A stretch of DNA of 64,000 bases from Mesocentrotus franciscanus (taxonomy: Eukaryota; Echinodermata; Echinoidea; Camarodonta; Strongylocentrotidae). The stretch spans positions 37,908,912 to 37,972,911 of the forward strand of contig CP137669.1 of NCBI GenBank assembly GCA_037976565.1, written 5' to 3'. Position numbers and translations under genes: made by a program. Within the stretch, counting starts at the first letter, position 1, and each line of letters opens with the position of its first letter. Below the pieces are notes generated by a model. The model ran no database searches, was not told the origin of the DNA, and was given only the letters and a program-made list of their open reading frames with translations. Shown one piece after another: positions 1 through 14,200 of this stretch.

Positions 1-1949
1 GAATGTGAAAGTTTATGGTTTGCAGTATGTACCTCAGTCCACCACCACCCCCCCTCCCGTTCGAAAAAGAGAAAACAAAACAAAACAAGGGCTCATACAA
101 GAAAAGAAAAGAAAACCAATAACGCAAATTTTAACATGTCTGTGGAGTCTCAGATATCTGTGTTATGTTCGTACTTTTTATTCATTCCTCTGGAAATATC
201 TTGAATATAAAGTTGAGTTACAGTCATGTCAATGAATTGTGAAAGAAACTGTTGGAAGGGAATGGATAAGGTTGATTATGTAGCACAAATCAGGTATTGA
301 TGTATATTGTGATGTTTTGGAGTCATCAAAATGATCAGAAATTGGCTCAGTCTTGCTAAAAGTCACATGCACTGTACACAGATATGTGTATATGGGGACT
401 ACACAAACATGTGACATGAAAGTGTGGTCCACAACCTTTAGCTGTTACTTGTCTTATTTCTAATATGAGGGCATTTGACGAACCATCCTTTTCAGGGGAC
501 AATTTTTTGTATGATATTCTTCCACACTAACATAAAAAGAGTGAAAAAGCTTACAAATAATTTGTCACCTTTTCCGGAACAAAGCCTTCTCTTTCCTGAC
601 GTAGCTTGTTTTTACCTTTCATATTTTTCATGAAGTTTATCAGTTGTGGAGGATTGAAGCACCTGTTTGGAATCTTCATGTCAGCTTGTCTAGAGACGCG
701 GGAGGACAAACAATGGAATTTTGTAAGTTTGATAATTCGGGGATGGGGAGAAATGTTTGTATTTTAGCAATTAAGGCTCGTTACATCGTTCAGATATGGT
801 GCGGCAAGTCGTTTAAAAAAAGCGGCCACATTTTTTGTTGGTGTAAATGAATGGCAACTGCTTGCAACAAAGGACTTGAGTGCATTTACTGAGCTCTAAT
901 GTGAAGCATGATAACAAAAAACACCTTGGTTTTGGCGCGTCATGCCTGAACGAGCCTTTATGTGTTTGTGATTGAAATCTTATGTTAACACCATAGTTAC
1001 AGTGATATTATTGATTTTTAGTAATTCTATTTTATTGATGATGCTACTTTATTTTTTTATTTTTTTTATCTTTGATGTACAGGGATGCATATTAGTAATA
1101 CTAAACAAGAAAAGAAGTCACATTTCGGAGCCTTTTTTCTCTCTTTTTTTCTCTTTCTCTCTTCCTCATTCTCTCTCTCTCTCTCTCTCCCTCCCTCCCA
1201 CTCTCTCCCCTCTCTCTCCCCCTCTCTCTCTCCCCCTGTCTCTGTCTCTCTGTCTCTGTCTCTGTCTCTGTCTGTCTCTGTCTCTGTTTCTCTCTGTCTC
1301 TGTCTCTCTGTCTCTCTCTTTATCTGTATCTCTATTTATCTGCCAGAATGTAATATATGCAACTTCAGTACAAAGCTTATATTTGTTGAGTTATGATGAA
1401 TCAATCAATCTGGTTGTATTAAATCGTTTGGACTTAGAAAACATAAAATATAGAATTTTAAGTTGGCCTTTTCCATCATATGTGATACTACATTGCTTGT
1501 TTAAGTCTTTGATCACTAAAGTATACTGAAGCATGCCTGTAGACCTTGCTTGGTCATATCAGTGGCCAAGGGAGGGGGATTTCCATGCAAGATTAATACA
1601 TGATCGATGTCTCTTATGGGATTAAGATAATCTACTAAACTCTGATCCCATCATCCCATGTAACAGAAATGAAATAGAAATGGTTGCATCTTGACTTTGA
1701 TTCTTGTTCACCAATAAAGGAACAAAAATAAGTCACTTTATGATAAAGACAACAGACAATATGTTTATTTTCTAAGTGTGAAAAAATGATTTAATAGCAG
1801 TTTCATTTATTTATCTGATATCTATGTAGATTCCAATGCCAGGGGGACATGGGAACTTTGTGATAGAATAATGAACATTCCAAATAACTAGTATTTTTTC
1901 ACAATTTATTCACATCACCGGTACTCAACTTTATCTTTAATCTTGATAG
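1..1949 (+). other. USP34 intron (3' part)
   Basis: Intronic sequence upstream of the first exon seen. It holds a dispersed-repeat copy (about 365-600, related to 3655-3900), an impure (CT)n/(TCTG)n tract at about 1140-1345, and AT-rich unique sequence. No coding exon was recognised. The long Ser/Leu-rich reading frames over the CT tract are low-complexity artefacts. Confidence 0.6.
365..600. repeat. Dispersed intronic repeat, copy 1
   Basis: Shares a run of words with 3655-3900: TACACAGATATG, TATGAGGG, CCTTTTCA, TTCCAC, AAAGAGTGA-AAAGCTT, CAAAT-ATT and CCTT...CCAGAAC-type ends. Both copies lie in USP34 introns in the same orientation. No coding capacity. Confidence 0.55.
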
Positions 1950-2273
1950 TGGCAGCAAGAATGTCTAGCATCAGTCCTGAAGCTCATCAATGAGTTTGCA
2001 TCGGAGGAAGCCTTGAATGAACCAAGCGGAGATCTGGATGAAGTCTTTGATGAGCCACCCTCGTCATCGTCATCATCCAGTGAGGAGGTACCTAGAAAGA
2101 GGGCCAGGACGGCAGCCAGGGCCAGGAAGGACAGCACAGATTCTGGCAGACTCACTGTCAGGTTCTCTGCAGTAAGTCCACTGCTATTTTAAATTGCTGA
2201 GGGCATATCTAGTAGCATATGTTAATAATTTGGTAGATGTATATGGTATGCACATCTGGTGATTCTGCCTGAT

Positions 2274-2311
<38 letters not shown>

Positions 2312-5300
2312 AGCTTTCTATTTAAGACTCACTCCCCACCTCCTTCCCTTCATAATTACACTGCATTTTGTATGAATTATGATATTTGCTTTTTCCAGCA
2401 AAGAAAACATCCATTCCAGCTTTTTCTTATGATGACCCATTTCTGTATATGATTTATGTTAATGTCATACGTTACATGTAAAAGCAAAGCTTTGAAAGTG
2501 TATTCTAAAAAGGTGTATAATGTGTAAAGAAAAATGAAGATTTAATTTGCATTTGAAAGTACAGTCAGCATTTACAATGTGTTATTCAGTATTTACATGC
2601 ATGGCAATGTTGATGTTTGTTGTTTAAGATAATGCAGGAGCTTCTCTCACAATCTGGAGTGCTAGAAAGACTGATGGGTGTGTTGTATTTGGCCGCTTCT
2701 CCTGGGGACTCCACCCTTATGCAGGCAGGCTATTGGGGTGAGTACAAGATATGTGGGTTCTCTAACATAAGTCTTTTACCCTATGTCAAAGGTAGCTGGT
2801 TAAAATCCAATCCATTCAAAGCCTTGAATTAGCTGACAGTGATTTCCATTAATTTTGCTGGTCATTATAAGCTGTGCACTTATGTAAGCAAATTATATGA
2901 AAATGCATTTACCATGACATGTATAATGGGCATAATTTTGGATTAGCTTGTGATGTCACTATAGCTATTGGTATTTTTGGTTATTAAGGTTAGCTTACTA
3001 AAGTAAAATAGTAGATGTGATATGAATAAGACTTGAGCTATCTAAGCTGAATGCTAAGTAAAACATTGACTAAATCCAAGTCTTGAACTCAATACCAGCC
3101 CTAGGCTGTAAAGTAACATTTGGGCCAGTTTCATAAAATTTGTTATCAATAAAGAATGCTTAATTTCTTTGACAAAAAATACTCTCAGCCAATCAAATGC
3201 CTTGATTTCAGTAGCTTATAATAGTTATTGTAACTTGTTATTGATAACAAGTCTTAATGAAACAGGGCCATGAAGTGGATTTGGGAACATAGTATTCAGG
3301 GTGGTAGATGTCTCAATTCAGCTAAATTTAAAAATCAGCTAATCACATTATCGTTGTTACGTGCATTTTCTTGTTTCTAGTTGTCCATTATGCAATGAAG
3401 CTGTTGGTGTTGTGGGCGTCCACAGACTCTGAAGTCAAGATGGCTATTGGTCAGTATGACAAGCTTGACCAGTGGCTACGAAGGCTTATACTTCAGACCA
3501 ATGAGGTGGGTCATCTTTTTATCTTTATATCATGGAATATTCATGTTATGTATTATATAAGGACAATTGTGTATTCTTATGTTATGGAATCATCAAAGGG
3601 ATAGCACGTTCACCTAATCTTGCTGGAGAATTCAAACATTGAATAGCAATAAATAGCACCGTACACAGATATGGGTGTATGGGGCTACACACATCAGGCA
3701 TGGAGATGTGATTCAAAGGCTTCAAACATTCTTGCTCACATTAGGAATATGAGGGAATTACAGAATCCTTTTCATTGGGGTATTTCTACTATAATACATG
3801 TATCCTTCCACCTGAAAGTAGAAAGAGTGAGAAAGCTTGCAAATTATTGATGGCCTTTACCAGAACTCACCCTTCTTTTGAAGTTGACTTTTCCCAATCA
3901 GACACTGTCAAATATCTGTTTTATTCATGAACCCTTGTCTGTAACCCATCTTGTAGATCTACATCAGACGAGAGGTATGTGATGGTCTGTTCAGGCTGTG
4001 TGAAGGTCTTGATCCATCCAGTCAACATTTCTTATGGTCTCTTCTTAGAAGTCTATTTACCTCTCTTGATACGGCACTCAACATACAACCCAAGAAGGTA
4101 ATGATCTCATTGTCATTGTAGAGGTGTTGTGGTCTAGTGGATACGTCACCAGACTGTGGATCACATGGTTTGCGATCGAGTCCCGCCACTGCGCTAATGT
4201 CCTTTGGGGAGGCAGTAATCTACATTCGCCACTCTCCACCCAGGTGCTAAATGGGGACCTGGCAGGATGCAAATGTTAATGTGGTTGGATTGGCAAGTGT
4301 GCACTCTTAAAATGGCGCCTGGTCTGAATACTCCCCAGGGAGCAGAGCGTGTGCACTATCATGTGCGGATGAGCAATTGAATCCAATGACCGGGGTAACA
4401 ATAATTACATTGTAAAGCACTTAGAAACATAGTATTAAGTGCTGTACAAATGTAAGTATTATTATTGTAACTATTTTTACTTTGATGGAAATTTTATAAC
4501 AAGAATAATAATAATAATATTTTTTTGTGTAGCACCTTTCCAATTAAGTAAGTGATCAAAGTGCTTCAATTAATGAGCTGTGCAAAGCAAAAATTAATTG
4601 ATTTCCAAGAATCATCAAGTAATTCCAGATTACCTTCATGTATTTCAACTCCACCAGTACTGTATATGCCATTATTTCGCAAGGGTTTAATTTTCATGAA
4701 TTTTGTGAACTTAACAACAAGCAAAAGTGAGCTGGCAATGCATGTGCAAACATGTACTGTAAAAAGTCTGTGTTGATTATTGTGAAATCAAAAACTCTCA
4801 AAGATATTGGCTTATAGAGTATTCTGAATTTTACATTTCTCTTCATTGGTTTCCAGGGCAGCGACAAGAGCTGCGATGACAGCATCCCTAGCTGCCGTGA
4901 CTACTTCTGGCTCTTGTGTCTACTGATGGACAACCTCCACTGGCAGGGGGACAGCCCCCATGCTAGCGGGGTCGGGGTAGGAGCAGGCAGGATTGACCCA
5001 GAGAAGGTCAATGCTGAGTTAGACTCCTTCACAAGGCTCCTCTCCCAGAAGATTGAAAGGTAAGATTGAGATTTTAGGAAGATTTGATGGAATCGAGAGC
5101 ATGAAAAGGCCCAGTTTGGCTAGCCTTGAACAGTGATTCTAGGTGTACATATTTTCTTTTATGCCTCTTCTGTTATTCTTTCATCATATCTCCATATGTG
5201 GCACATTTGTCCCTTTCTCTCGTTTTATGTCTGTCTGTCTCCTACCCCCCTCCTTTTAGATTCTTTAGTATACATCATGTTGAGATGCTAAACATTTTTT

Positions 5301-6050
5301 ATTACCAATTGTCAATTTTATGAAATTTTTGACAAAGCTATTGTTTATCTGTATCACATTCAGGTACAAGACTTTTTTATGAGAGCAATTTAGCAATAAT
5401 GAAAAATACTATTGCTACCAATTTGAAGAAGGTATTGTGATCAATTAAGCTCTTAAAATAATTCCCATCCTAGAAGGATTGATTCTAATTTTCTCAATCT
5501 CTTCTTTTCAGCCGTCCCATCCTTGAAGGCCGTCACAGCACTGTAGAGGACTTAGCTCTGGCTGGTCTCATTAAACTGTGTACAGCAGCAGTCAAACACA
5601 ATCCACCATTCAAGTTCAGTGAGGGTGGCCAGGTAAGATGTCTTTCTGCATGATTTTATAGAACTTTTATAGCGCTGATGATGGGAGAAGATTGTGGTGC
5701 ATAGCCCCCAACCCCTGCCCCAGGAAGGCACCTTGTGAATGTTTGATAGATATTTTGATTAAGAGGATTTCATGTTGTTTTTTCCTCCTTGACCTTATCC
5801 TCTTCTTCAATGAAATTAACATTCTTAATTACCCATTACCCATTCTTCATCTACTTTCTTGTGCAGAAGTTTGTGAAGACTGTCTTTGACTGCCTCTTCT
5901 CGCTGCCAACCCCCGGACACCAGAACCTACCCAAATGCAAGTCCAGAACCAGTCGCCTAGCAGGATTTGATCTCCTTCTAGAGCTTGCTAGAGAATGCCA
6001 GGCTAATTACACATTGCTACACAAGCTCATGTTCCAACAACATGCACCAA
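1950..6050 (+). CDS. USP34: USP34 pre-catalytic exons (7 exons)
   Basis: Exons 1950-2171, 2629-2737, 3381-3505, 3957-4097, 4857-5059, 5512-5632 and 5867-6050 join in phase (0, 1, 0, 0, 2, 0, 1). They encode the region just before the protease domain. The first exon carries an acidic/Ser run followed by a basic KRARTAARARK stretch, a plausible flexible linker or nuclear-localisation patch. The later exons are leucine-rich and helical (HYAMKLLVLWAS, DYFWLLCLLMDNLHWQ, GFDLLLELARECQANY) and resemble the armadillo-like scaffold of USP34. The second exon could begin at 2638 instead of 2629; both acceptors keep phase. The 2171/2172 junction uses GTAAGT. Confidence 0.88.
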
Positions 6051-9000
6051 GTAAGTCTTGCATGTTTTGCTGTTCATTGTAGAGGTACCATCATTTAGTA
6101 GATCAATGTATGTCACACATATTACAGCTCTATAAAAAGGAGTGTAACTGGGATAATAATTATCTGTCCTTTTGGTTGAGTGGCATATTTATCTTTTTTA
6201 GAATAGAATTGAAAGGCATATTTAAAGGTTTCAAAGAATAATATGAATATTTAGTGTGTAAAAAAAGACTAAGAGTAAAAGAGGCTATAGTTTAGGTTTA
6301 GGGTAATGGTTAGCATGAGATACTGAGTAGTGTTTGGTTGAAGTTTTAAGTCTTTAGGAATTTAGTTAGTGTAGGGTATTGACAGTAGAGCAATTGTTGC
6401 CAGATCATGTGTTGTACAACCGTGTTCTTTTCTATTCTTCTTTATTTTATTCTTTTTCATTTTATTCTTCTTCTTCTTTCTTATTTTGTCTTCTTCTTTT
6501 CTTCTTCTACTTCTTCTTTTTCTTCTTTATCTTTTTCTTCTTCTCCTCTTCCTTTTCCTTCTTCTTATTCTTCTACTTTATTCTTCTTCTCCTTCTTCTT
6601 TTTCCTCCTCCTCCTTCTCCACCATCTTTCTTCTTCCTTTTCTGTTTGTTCAGACACCCATCCTCCTTACCCCTGGGAGTACTGGCCTCAGGATGATAGC
6701 AGGTCATCATGTGGTTACGTTGGTCTGACTAACCTTGGTGCGACCTGCTACATGGCATCATGTATGCAGCAACTCTTCATGATGCCTGAAGCAAGAGCTC
6801 CTATCCTGCAAGCAAAGGTATGCTTTTCTGTTGGGAGCCAGAAGGGCATTAACTCTGTATCAAATGATAGGAGTTAATGCCTTTATGACTCCAACTAATC
6901 ATGTGATTCGATTTCTCAGTGAGTACCTAGTTGAGCCTATCCACCAGGTTCTTGCTAATGCATAATACTGATAACCTGCTAGTACCATGTGTGGAGAACT
7001 TCAGAAAAATAAATACCAAGGGCAAAGTCTCCCTGGACAGGGTGCCGACAAGGGTAATACTATTCTACTACTGCCATATTTCTTACATTCTTGTATCACT
7101 TGTTGTATAAAACCTCTTGGTTTTCTAAAATGTCCAATCCCGAGACTCATATAGCCAATCATCCTCATATGGTTTGATTTCATAGCCTTGGTCTCTTTAC
7201 CATGTAACTCCACTGGATGAACAAGTAGACTTGAATGTCATGGTTTAGTGGATAATTAGATGAAACATGTGATACAGAGTTTGAATCCATGCCACAGCAC
7301 TAATATATCTTGGCAAGACATTTTCTACATTTGCCACTCTTAATCCAGGCGCATTGGATGGGTACCAGGTCAAAAGAAATTCCTTAAATGCTTGCTTATG
7401 ATAACCGGGATAAGCTAGGTTAATGTGATAATAGGACCCTCAGAATGAACAATATTTTGTGTTGATGAGACATAAACCTTATTTTTAATGTATATTGGTG
7501 TTATTCGTGTTTTAGGTGAGTGAGGCAAGTAAGCATGCCAGCATCTTGAGTGAGACGCAGCGAATGTTCGCCTACCTCCAGGAGAGCGAGAGGAAGGCTT
7601 ACAACCCCCGTAGCTTCTGCAGAGTGTACACCATGGACAAACAGCCCCTCAACACAGCAGAGCAGAAGGATATGACAGAATTTTTTACCGATCTCATCAG
7701 CAAGATGGAAGAGATCACTCCGAGACTGGTAATTTCATTTATTTGATACTAAGGACTTGTCAGTACGAAAGCGTGAGGTTGTTATGTCACTTAAAGACAG
7801 ACACATAGAAGTGGGCTCTCAGGAATTTGACACCGTTCGGGTGTTTACCTGATAACAGGTGTTGTCAATCACCAGGATTAGCCTTCAGTTTTATGCCTAA
7901 CAAGCTTTATGTAATGCTCTGTCTTTTTCCCATATGGTAAAGTCCTTATCTGACATTTGGATCACCCAAAAACGAGGGGGTATTTCTTGATTGGCGTACG
8001 GGTTTGCTGTGTGCAATCTTGTACACCCATTAATGGTATTTTCACAAGTCTGGTGTCAGCGAATTATGATCTTCTGCACATGGAAACTGACGACCCACTC
8101 CCTTTCAGTATTGTACTCACACCTGTAGTCCTGAAGAAGTTCTTTACCTTTCCTATCAGCAAGATGGAGGAGAGAACCCAGATACTAGTGGACTGAGTGA
8201 AGACACTCCATGCATCAATCAGCATGGAAGGCTTAGTAAGGGATGCAAGAACAGTGCCCTTAAATCGTTTAATTTCCACTTAATAATGTCTTTCATTTCC
8301 ACAGAATCCAGTCTTCTACATGTAACATTGACAATCCATACATGGTCTTCTTAAATTTAAGAACCGTTTCTTTGATATTTTTTTTTGTGTGTGCTTGATT
8401 TTCAACAGAAAAACACTGTGAGTAGCTTGTTCAAAGGGAGTTAACAAACAATGTCGTGTCACTGGTGAGTAATGACAATTTGTGTTGGCATTTTTACGTT
8501 TTATAATATTTGCATGTAGGATAGCATGTACAATCTGTGGAACTTTAATGGCTTAGTAATTTCTCACCCTCAGAGTAAACATTACATGTGAATGTTCCAA
8601 CTAATATTTCTTCTTCTAAGTCTGCATTGGGATGAAAAGCAAGGAGGATGTTGTCATTTAGTACAATGTTTTTATGAATGATGCCAAGAATATTTGTTTT
8701 TTTCTCATTCTCAGTTTTTTAGATTTGCACATTTAAGTTACCGTAGAGAATTGATAATAATTAAATATTGCTTGTGCTTCTTACAGATTTACATTTTTAA
8801 AAATGAGCTTATTGCAGCACCCTCATTATTTCATATAACTTCAGATAATATGAATGCATCAATTGAAAAATTAAATTGAATGGATGGGTGGATGGAGGAA
8901 TAAATGAATGAATGAATGAATTTTCATTGACCACAGAAGTATAAGATATAACAGTATTTTATTTTCACCTCAATAGCATTTTGGTATCCAATATATCAAA

Positions 9001-11202
9001 AGTAACAAAATGAATCATATACAGTGACAGTGGTATGTTATATATAACATTGGCTTTTGCCGTGTTATCTCTTCCTTATTCCAAGAATCCTAAATCACCT
9101 CATATTCCTTATCCATGTGTAGGACTGCCCTCATGTGAGCCAGACAACTGAGGAATTCTTTACTGTCAGATGTCAAGTGGCTGATATGAAGAATCTATAT
9201 GTAAGTTTCTAACACTCCTGGATATTTATAATGAGTTTGTTTGTTATTCATTTTCAAGCAAGCACAAGTCCATGAATCAAGGGGAGATGTTTAAAAAGCC
9301 ATAAAGAAAAGTCAGGAGTTGTGAATTATGTGTTTAATGGAGAATGTGTACACTTTACTTTGCTGGGTATATACAGTTGTACCTATTTGTCTGTGGAATC
9401 CATCTTTTCTTTTCTATGTTAACCCTATCTTAACTGGGGGGGTCAATTTGACCCCCCCTGTAGTAATTTAGCGACGACTCCGGAACCGCGGCAGATGTAA
9501 ATTTTTCCTTTCATGACTTTTTTCTTTCGGGTCTTACGCATCTTTAAAAAAAAAAATTGTGAAAATCGGACGTATAGTTACAAAGTCACGTGACCTTTTG
9601 TCTTTGCATGTCAGCCCAAAAATCGCTCATTTTTGTGATTTGTGTACAAAACATATGGAAATATAATTTTTCCTAAAGAGAGATAAAACATTGGTTATTT
9701 GATCTTGTTCAAAGTTTAGGTGTTTGTTTTGGGGTAAAAATAGATGAATTGTAGTTAGGAATGAAATAAAACAACAAAAACAATAAAATACATAAGTTAA
9801 AAAAACAATGAAATACATAAGAAATTATCAAAACAAGAGATAACATAAGGAATATCCTGGCTCTTCCAGTTTTTTTTGTCGTATTATTATTCCAAATGGT
9901 CTAACGAATATATGTAGTGAAAAGAATGCTTAAATATGAATAATATATGATTTATGGGTAAAAATGTGAATGTTATGACCTTATTTGCATAAATTACCAT
10001 AAATATGCAAATGAGTGAATTTTTCAAAAATTGAAATTACCATAGTATTCTATACACTTCACTTGACATGCATGCAAATTTTCGGCGATCGGCTGTGAAA
10101 CGGCCGAGATCTTGGGGGTCAAATTGACCCCAGTAAAAACCTGGTCTGAAATAGCCCAGTTAGAATAGGGTTAAATTGACAGTCTAGAACACTTCAATCT
10201 TGCTTCAGCCAAATATGTATAGTTCTGTCAAAACAGGTACCTATTTGCTCCTGGATGGAGAATGGCAAATGTTAATTAATGTCTTGCCAAAGGACATTAG
10301 TACTGGGCTGGGATTCAAACCCTCCATCCGTGGATTGAGAGTCAAGTAAATGAACCACTATACCATAACACCTCCATATCAGGTCTTTGGATTAAAAAAA
10401 AAGTTTTTTGAGGTGATTGCTTTCCAGCATTGCTTTGAATTGAGAAAAAGAAAAAATATGAATCTAAACTAAAATCCTCTTTTACCCTCTGCACAGGAAT
10501 CTCTGGATGAAGTAACAGTGAAGGACACACTTGAAGGAGATAACATGTATACCTGCTCACAGTGTGGCAAGAAAGTTAGAGCTGAGAAGAGGTAATTAGC
10601 TCTTGATTAGGACTGTGTATGTGTCATGTAGACTTTTGTATGTTTCTGTATGATGATTAGTACACATTTTTAGAATCGATGAGTGAAAGACCTACAGTTG
10701 TGGGTACATTTCATTGTACCATGTAGGCTTTTACCCAATAACAGATCTTATTGACTACCTATAGTGGACTTCAGTTTGAGATCAACTGGTCTCCCATTTT
10801 GTGCACTTAGTGCATAGTATTTTTGATGATATGTGTTAAGTTACTTCTTATGCAAACTAGTGATAAGAGAGAGGTCAGATATTGTGTTGAGAAATTTTGT
10901 GCAAGACTCTCCAAGAACTCAAGGCTTAACTGCATAGTACCCCCACTAGGCATCAGTAAAATGTATTAGGGTTATGGTCATTTTTACGATTAAGGTTAGG
11001 GTTTGGATTGGGGATAAGGGTTAGGATCAAGGATAGAGATAGGGTCAGGTTTAGGGACTAGGATAAAGTTTGAGTTGTGGTTAGAGATAGGGTCAGGTTA
11101 GGATCAGGATAGGGTCAGGGTTAACATAAAGGTTATTTTTGTGGTGGGGTATTCTGCAGTTCTGAATTCTTACCATTTGACACACTCTCTCTCCCTACCC
11201 CA

Positions 11203-11242
<40 letters not shown>

Positions 11243-14200
11243 TCTCTATCTCTCTCATAGGGCCTGCTTCAAGACACTACCCAAGATCTTATCTTTCAAC
11301 ACCATGAGATATACATTCAACATGGTCACCATGATGAAGGAGAAAGTCAACACACACTTCTCCTTTCCAAGGCAACTTGACATGTCGGGCTATACAGAGG
11401 AGGCACTCATTAGTAAAGGCAGGGGATCTGGTAAGTGACCAAAGGCATTTGATTTCTCTATCAAGATCTGCGAAATGCCAATGGAAATGCTTTTCACATA
11501 GTGTTATGCGATGACAAGACAAATGATATGTTCATAAATACTTTATCAATATCATCTCTGAAGTTTATATGTTTACAAACTTAATACTTTTGAAGAAGTA
11601 TGACTTGTACAACTTCCAAGTAAATGTTATGAGGCACTGGTCATTTACTTCTAAGATCAATATGGAAAAGCATGAATAATATACAGATGTATACTTTCAA
11701 ATTACTAAATGGCTCTGATCCTCCCAAAGGTGCTATGGCCTCGAGTTGCTATGAGGCCATCTCTTAGTCAGTTTGGATTAATAAATATGTCAACATACTT
11801 CCAACTTTACAAATTGTTTTTGTCTTCTCAGTCACGACTATGGGGTACCACAAAGCCATATTTCTTTCACTTTGATCCAAGGTTGAAAAAATATATTCAA
11901 CTTTAAACTTTAAAGTTAAAATCACATTTGAACCCAAGCTCTTGTGTGTTTCTTCTCTTTACCAGATGTAGCATCAACAAGCAGTAGTCAACCACCCCAG
12001 AGCTATCTCTATGAGCTAATCGGTGTGACCGTCCACACCGGGACAGCTGACGGTGGCCATTACTATAGCTTCATCCAGGATCGTGTGCACAGGGAGCAAG
12101 AAGAAGATCGCTGGTTCATGTTTAATGATGCAGAGGTCAAGCCCTTTGACCCCAAGCAGCTGCCGGCTGAGTGCTATGGAGGCGAGATGACGGTGAGTAA
12201 TTTTTGAAGGGTTACAATGCAAAAAAAGAGCTCCAATTTCAAATTTTTAATCTTTATATGTGGTTTTATCATTATCATTATTATTATGTTTATTTATTTT
12301 TTTGTATTGAACCTAAAAACTTCCATTCAAACAAGTTTTACAGCACCCATTCCTGTTGAGGAGTCAAAATGTTAAAAATGTAGATGTGTGGCCAAGAAAT
12401 TTTGAGAAATGGGGGCTAATTCTTGGTAGAGTCATATCTGATATAAGTTTGTGGTTTTATTAAAATGTGTACATCCATTACCATGTTTAGATCCATAATC
12501 ATTTCTGGTGTTATTAGCTCATCCGGCCCGAAGGGCCCGATGAGCTTATGCCGTGGCGTGGCGTCCGGCGTCCGTCCGTCCGTCCGTCCGTCCGTCCGTC
12601 CACAGTATTCAAAATGCTTCTTCTTCGTTATTTTTCAACCGATTTTGATTCTGATTGTTTCATATGATAGGGCTAGGAGGGGGATTTAAAACTTCTACAC
12701 AGAATCGTGAAATTCATTATCTATGCTAATTTATGCAAATTTATTCGAAATCACCAAAAATGCTTCTTCTCCTTCATTTCTCGACCGATTTTGATTTGGT
12801 TTGCTTTATCTGGTAGAGCTCACTTTGGTACACTAAACTTCTACACAGAATTTTAAAATTGTTCTCCATTAATTATCTATGCTAATTTATGCAAATTTAT
12901 TCAAAATCTCAAAACACATGCTTCTTCTCCTTCATTTCTCGACTGATTTTGATTTGGTTTGCTTATCTGGTAGAGCTTACTTTGGTACACTAAAATTCTA
13001 AACAGAATTTTAAAATTGTTCTCCATTAATTAATTATGGTAATTTATGCAAATTTATTCCAAAAATACTTGACCGAGTGTGTGTGTATTGGGTTTTTACA
13101 GACGTGTATCAATCAGATATGATTATTTACGTCTGGGGACCGACCTTTAACGTCACCATCCGAAAGACGTGACTCAGTTTCGAACCTGCGTCCTCGGCTG
13201 AATCAGTTTGTAACTTTACACTGTTAGCTGGATTACAGGCGCACGCCACAACGCACAGAATTTAAAAATTGTTCTCCATTAATTAATTGTGGTAATTTAT
13301 GCAAATTTATTCCAAAAATAACAAAAATTGCTTTTTCAACCAATTTTCGGGGTTTTACAGACGTGTATCAATCAGATATGATTATTTACGTTCATTCCAT
13401 TTCCTTTAGTTTCTATTCAATCTTGTACATCTTTCAGATGGTGACGTTAAAGGTCGGTCCCCAGACGTAAATAATCATATCTGATTGATACACGTCTGTG
13501 AAAAACCCAATCACTCACACATAAAAGAAATTATGTCCCTTCCAGGGCATCAAATTTTTTTTTTTTGACCAGTTCAAAAGTGTACCACATAAAATTTACG
13601 ATATTTGTTATTGCGAGATGCGGATGAGCGCTACGTCATTGACGTTCTGGTTTTTCAAAGGTGATGCTGGTTTGTTTATTTTGTTAAACTTTGCTTGTGA
13701 TCATAGATTGAAATAATTTGTAGCTCTTTATGATTTATGATAGAATGGTAACATCTATTTGTATCCTCTCACAACAGACCAAGACCTATGATTCTGTGAC
13801 TGACAAATACATGGATTTCTCCTTTGAGAAGGTAAGTTTGATTAAGCAGATATACCAGTTTACAAATAACAAAAACTTTCTTATGTCTGCGTATGTTTAT
13901 ACTTCTGAAATATTAAATGCAACAGCCTTTAGTTAAAAAAATACCCCCATATAAATATATCTGCTTCTGTATCAGCAGTCCATCAGGAAGGTTATGGTTT
14001 AATTTTCCTTGTCCAAATACGAATAGCACATGTATGTGAGGATAAACTTTTACTCTCTAGATATCCACTGAAGAATGTTTCTGGACAGCCCTCTTGGAAT
14101 GTAATTTCACAGCAATTACTGAGCATTATTTGTAGAGGTGTCAAGGTAAAGTGGTTCATTCACTCACTTTAAATCATAAGATTGTGGGTTCAAATCCCAT

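Noticed and set aside
972..1529. 185-residue reading frame rich in Ser/Leu
   Set aside because: It is the translation of an impure (CT)n/(TCTG)n tract in an intron; no splice or family support.
6379..6877. Hydrophobic Phe/Leu/Ser reading frames resembling membrane proteins
   Set aside because: They read through the (TTC)n tract into the Cys-box exon; only 6654-6817 is coding.
7957..8279. Two frames on opposite strands in an intron
   Set aside because: They have no family match; the plus frame only includes the short exon relic at 8140-8190.
10960..11120. Internal telomere sequence
   Set aside because: GGGTTA words are degenerate and not in a tandem run; they belong to a dispersed repeat.
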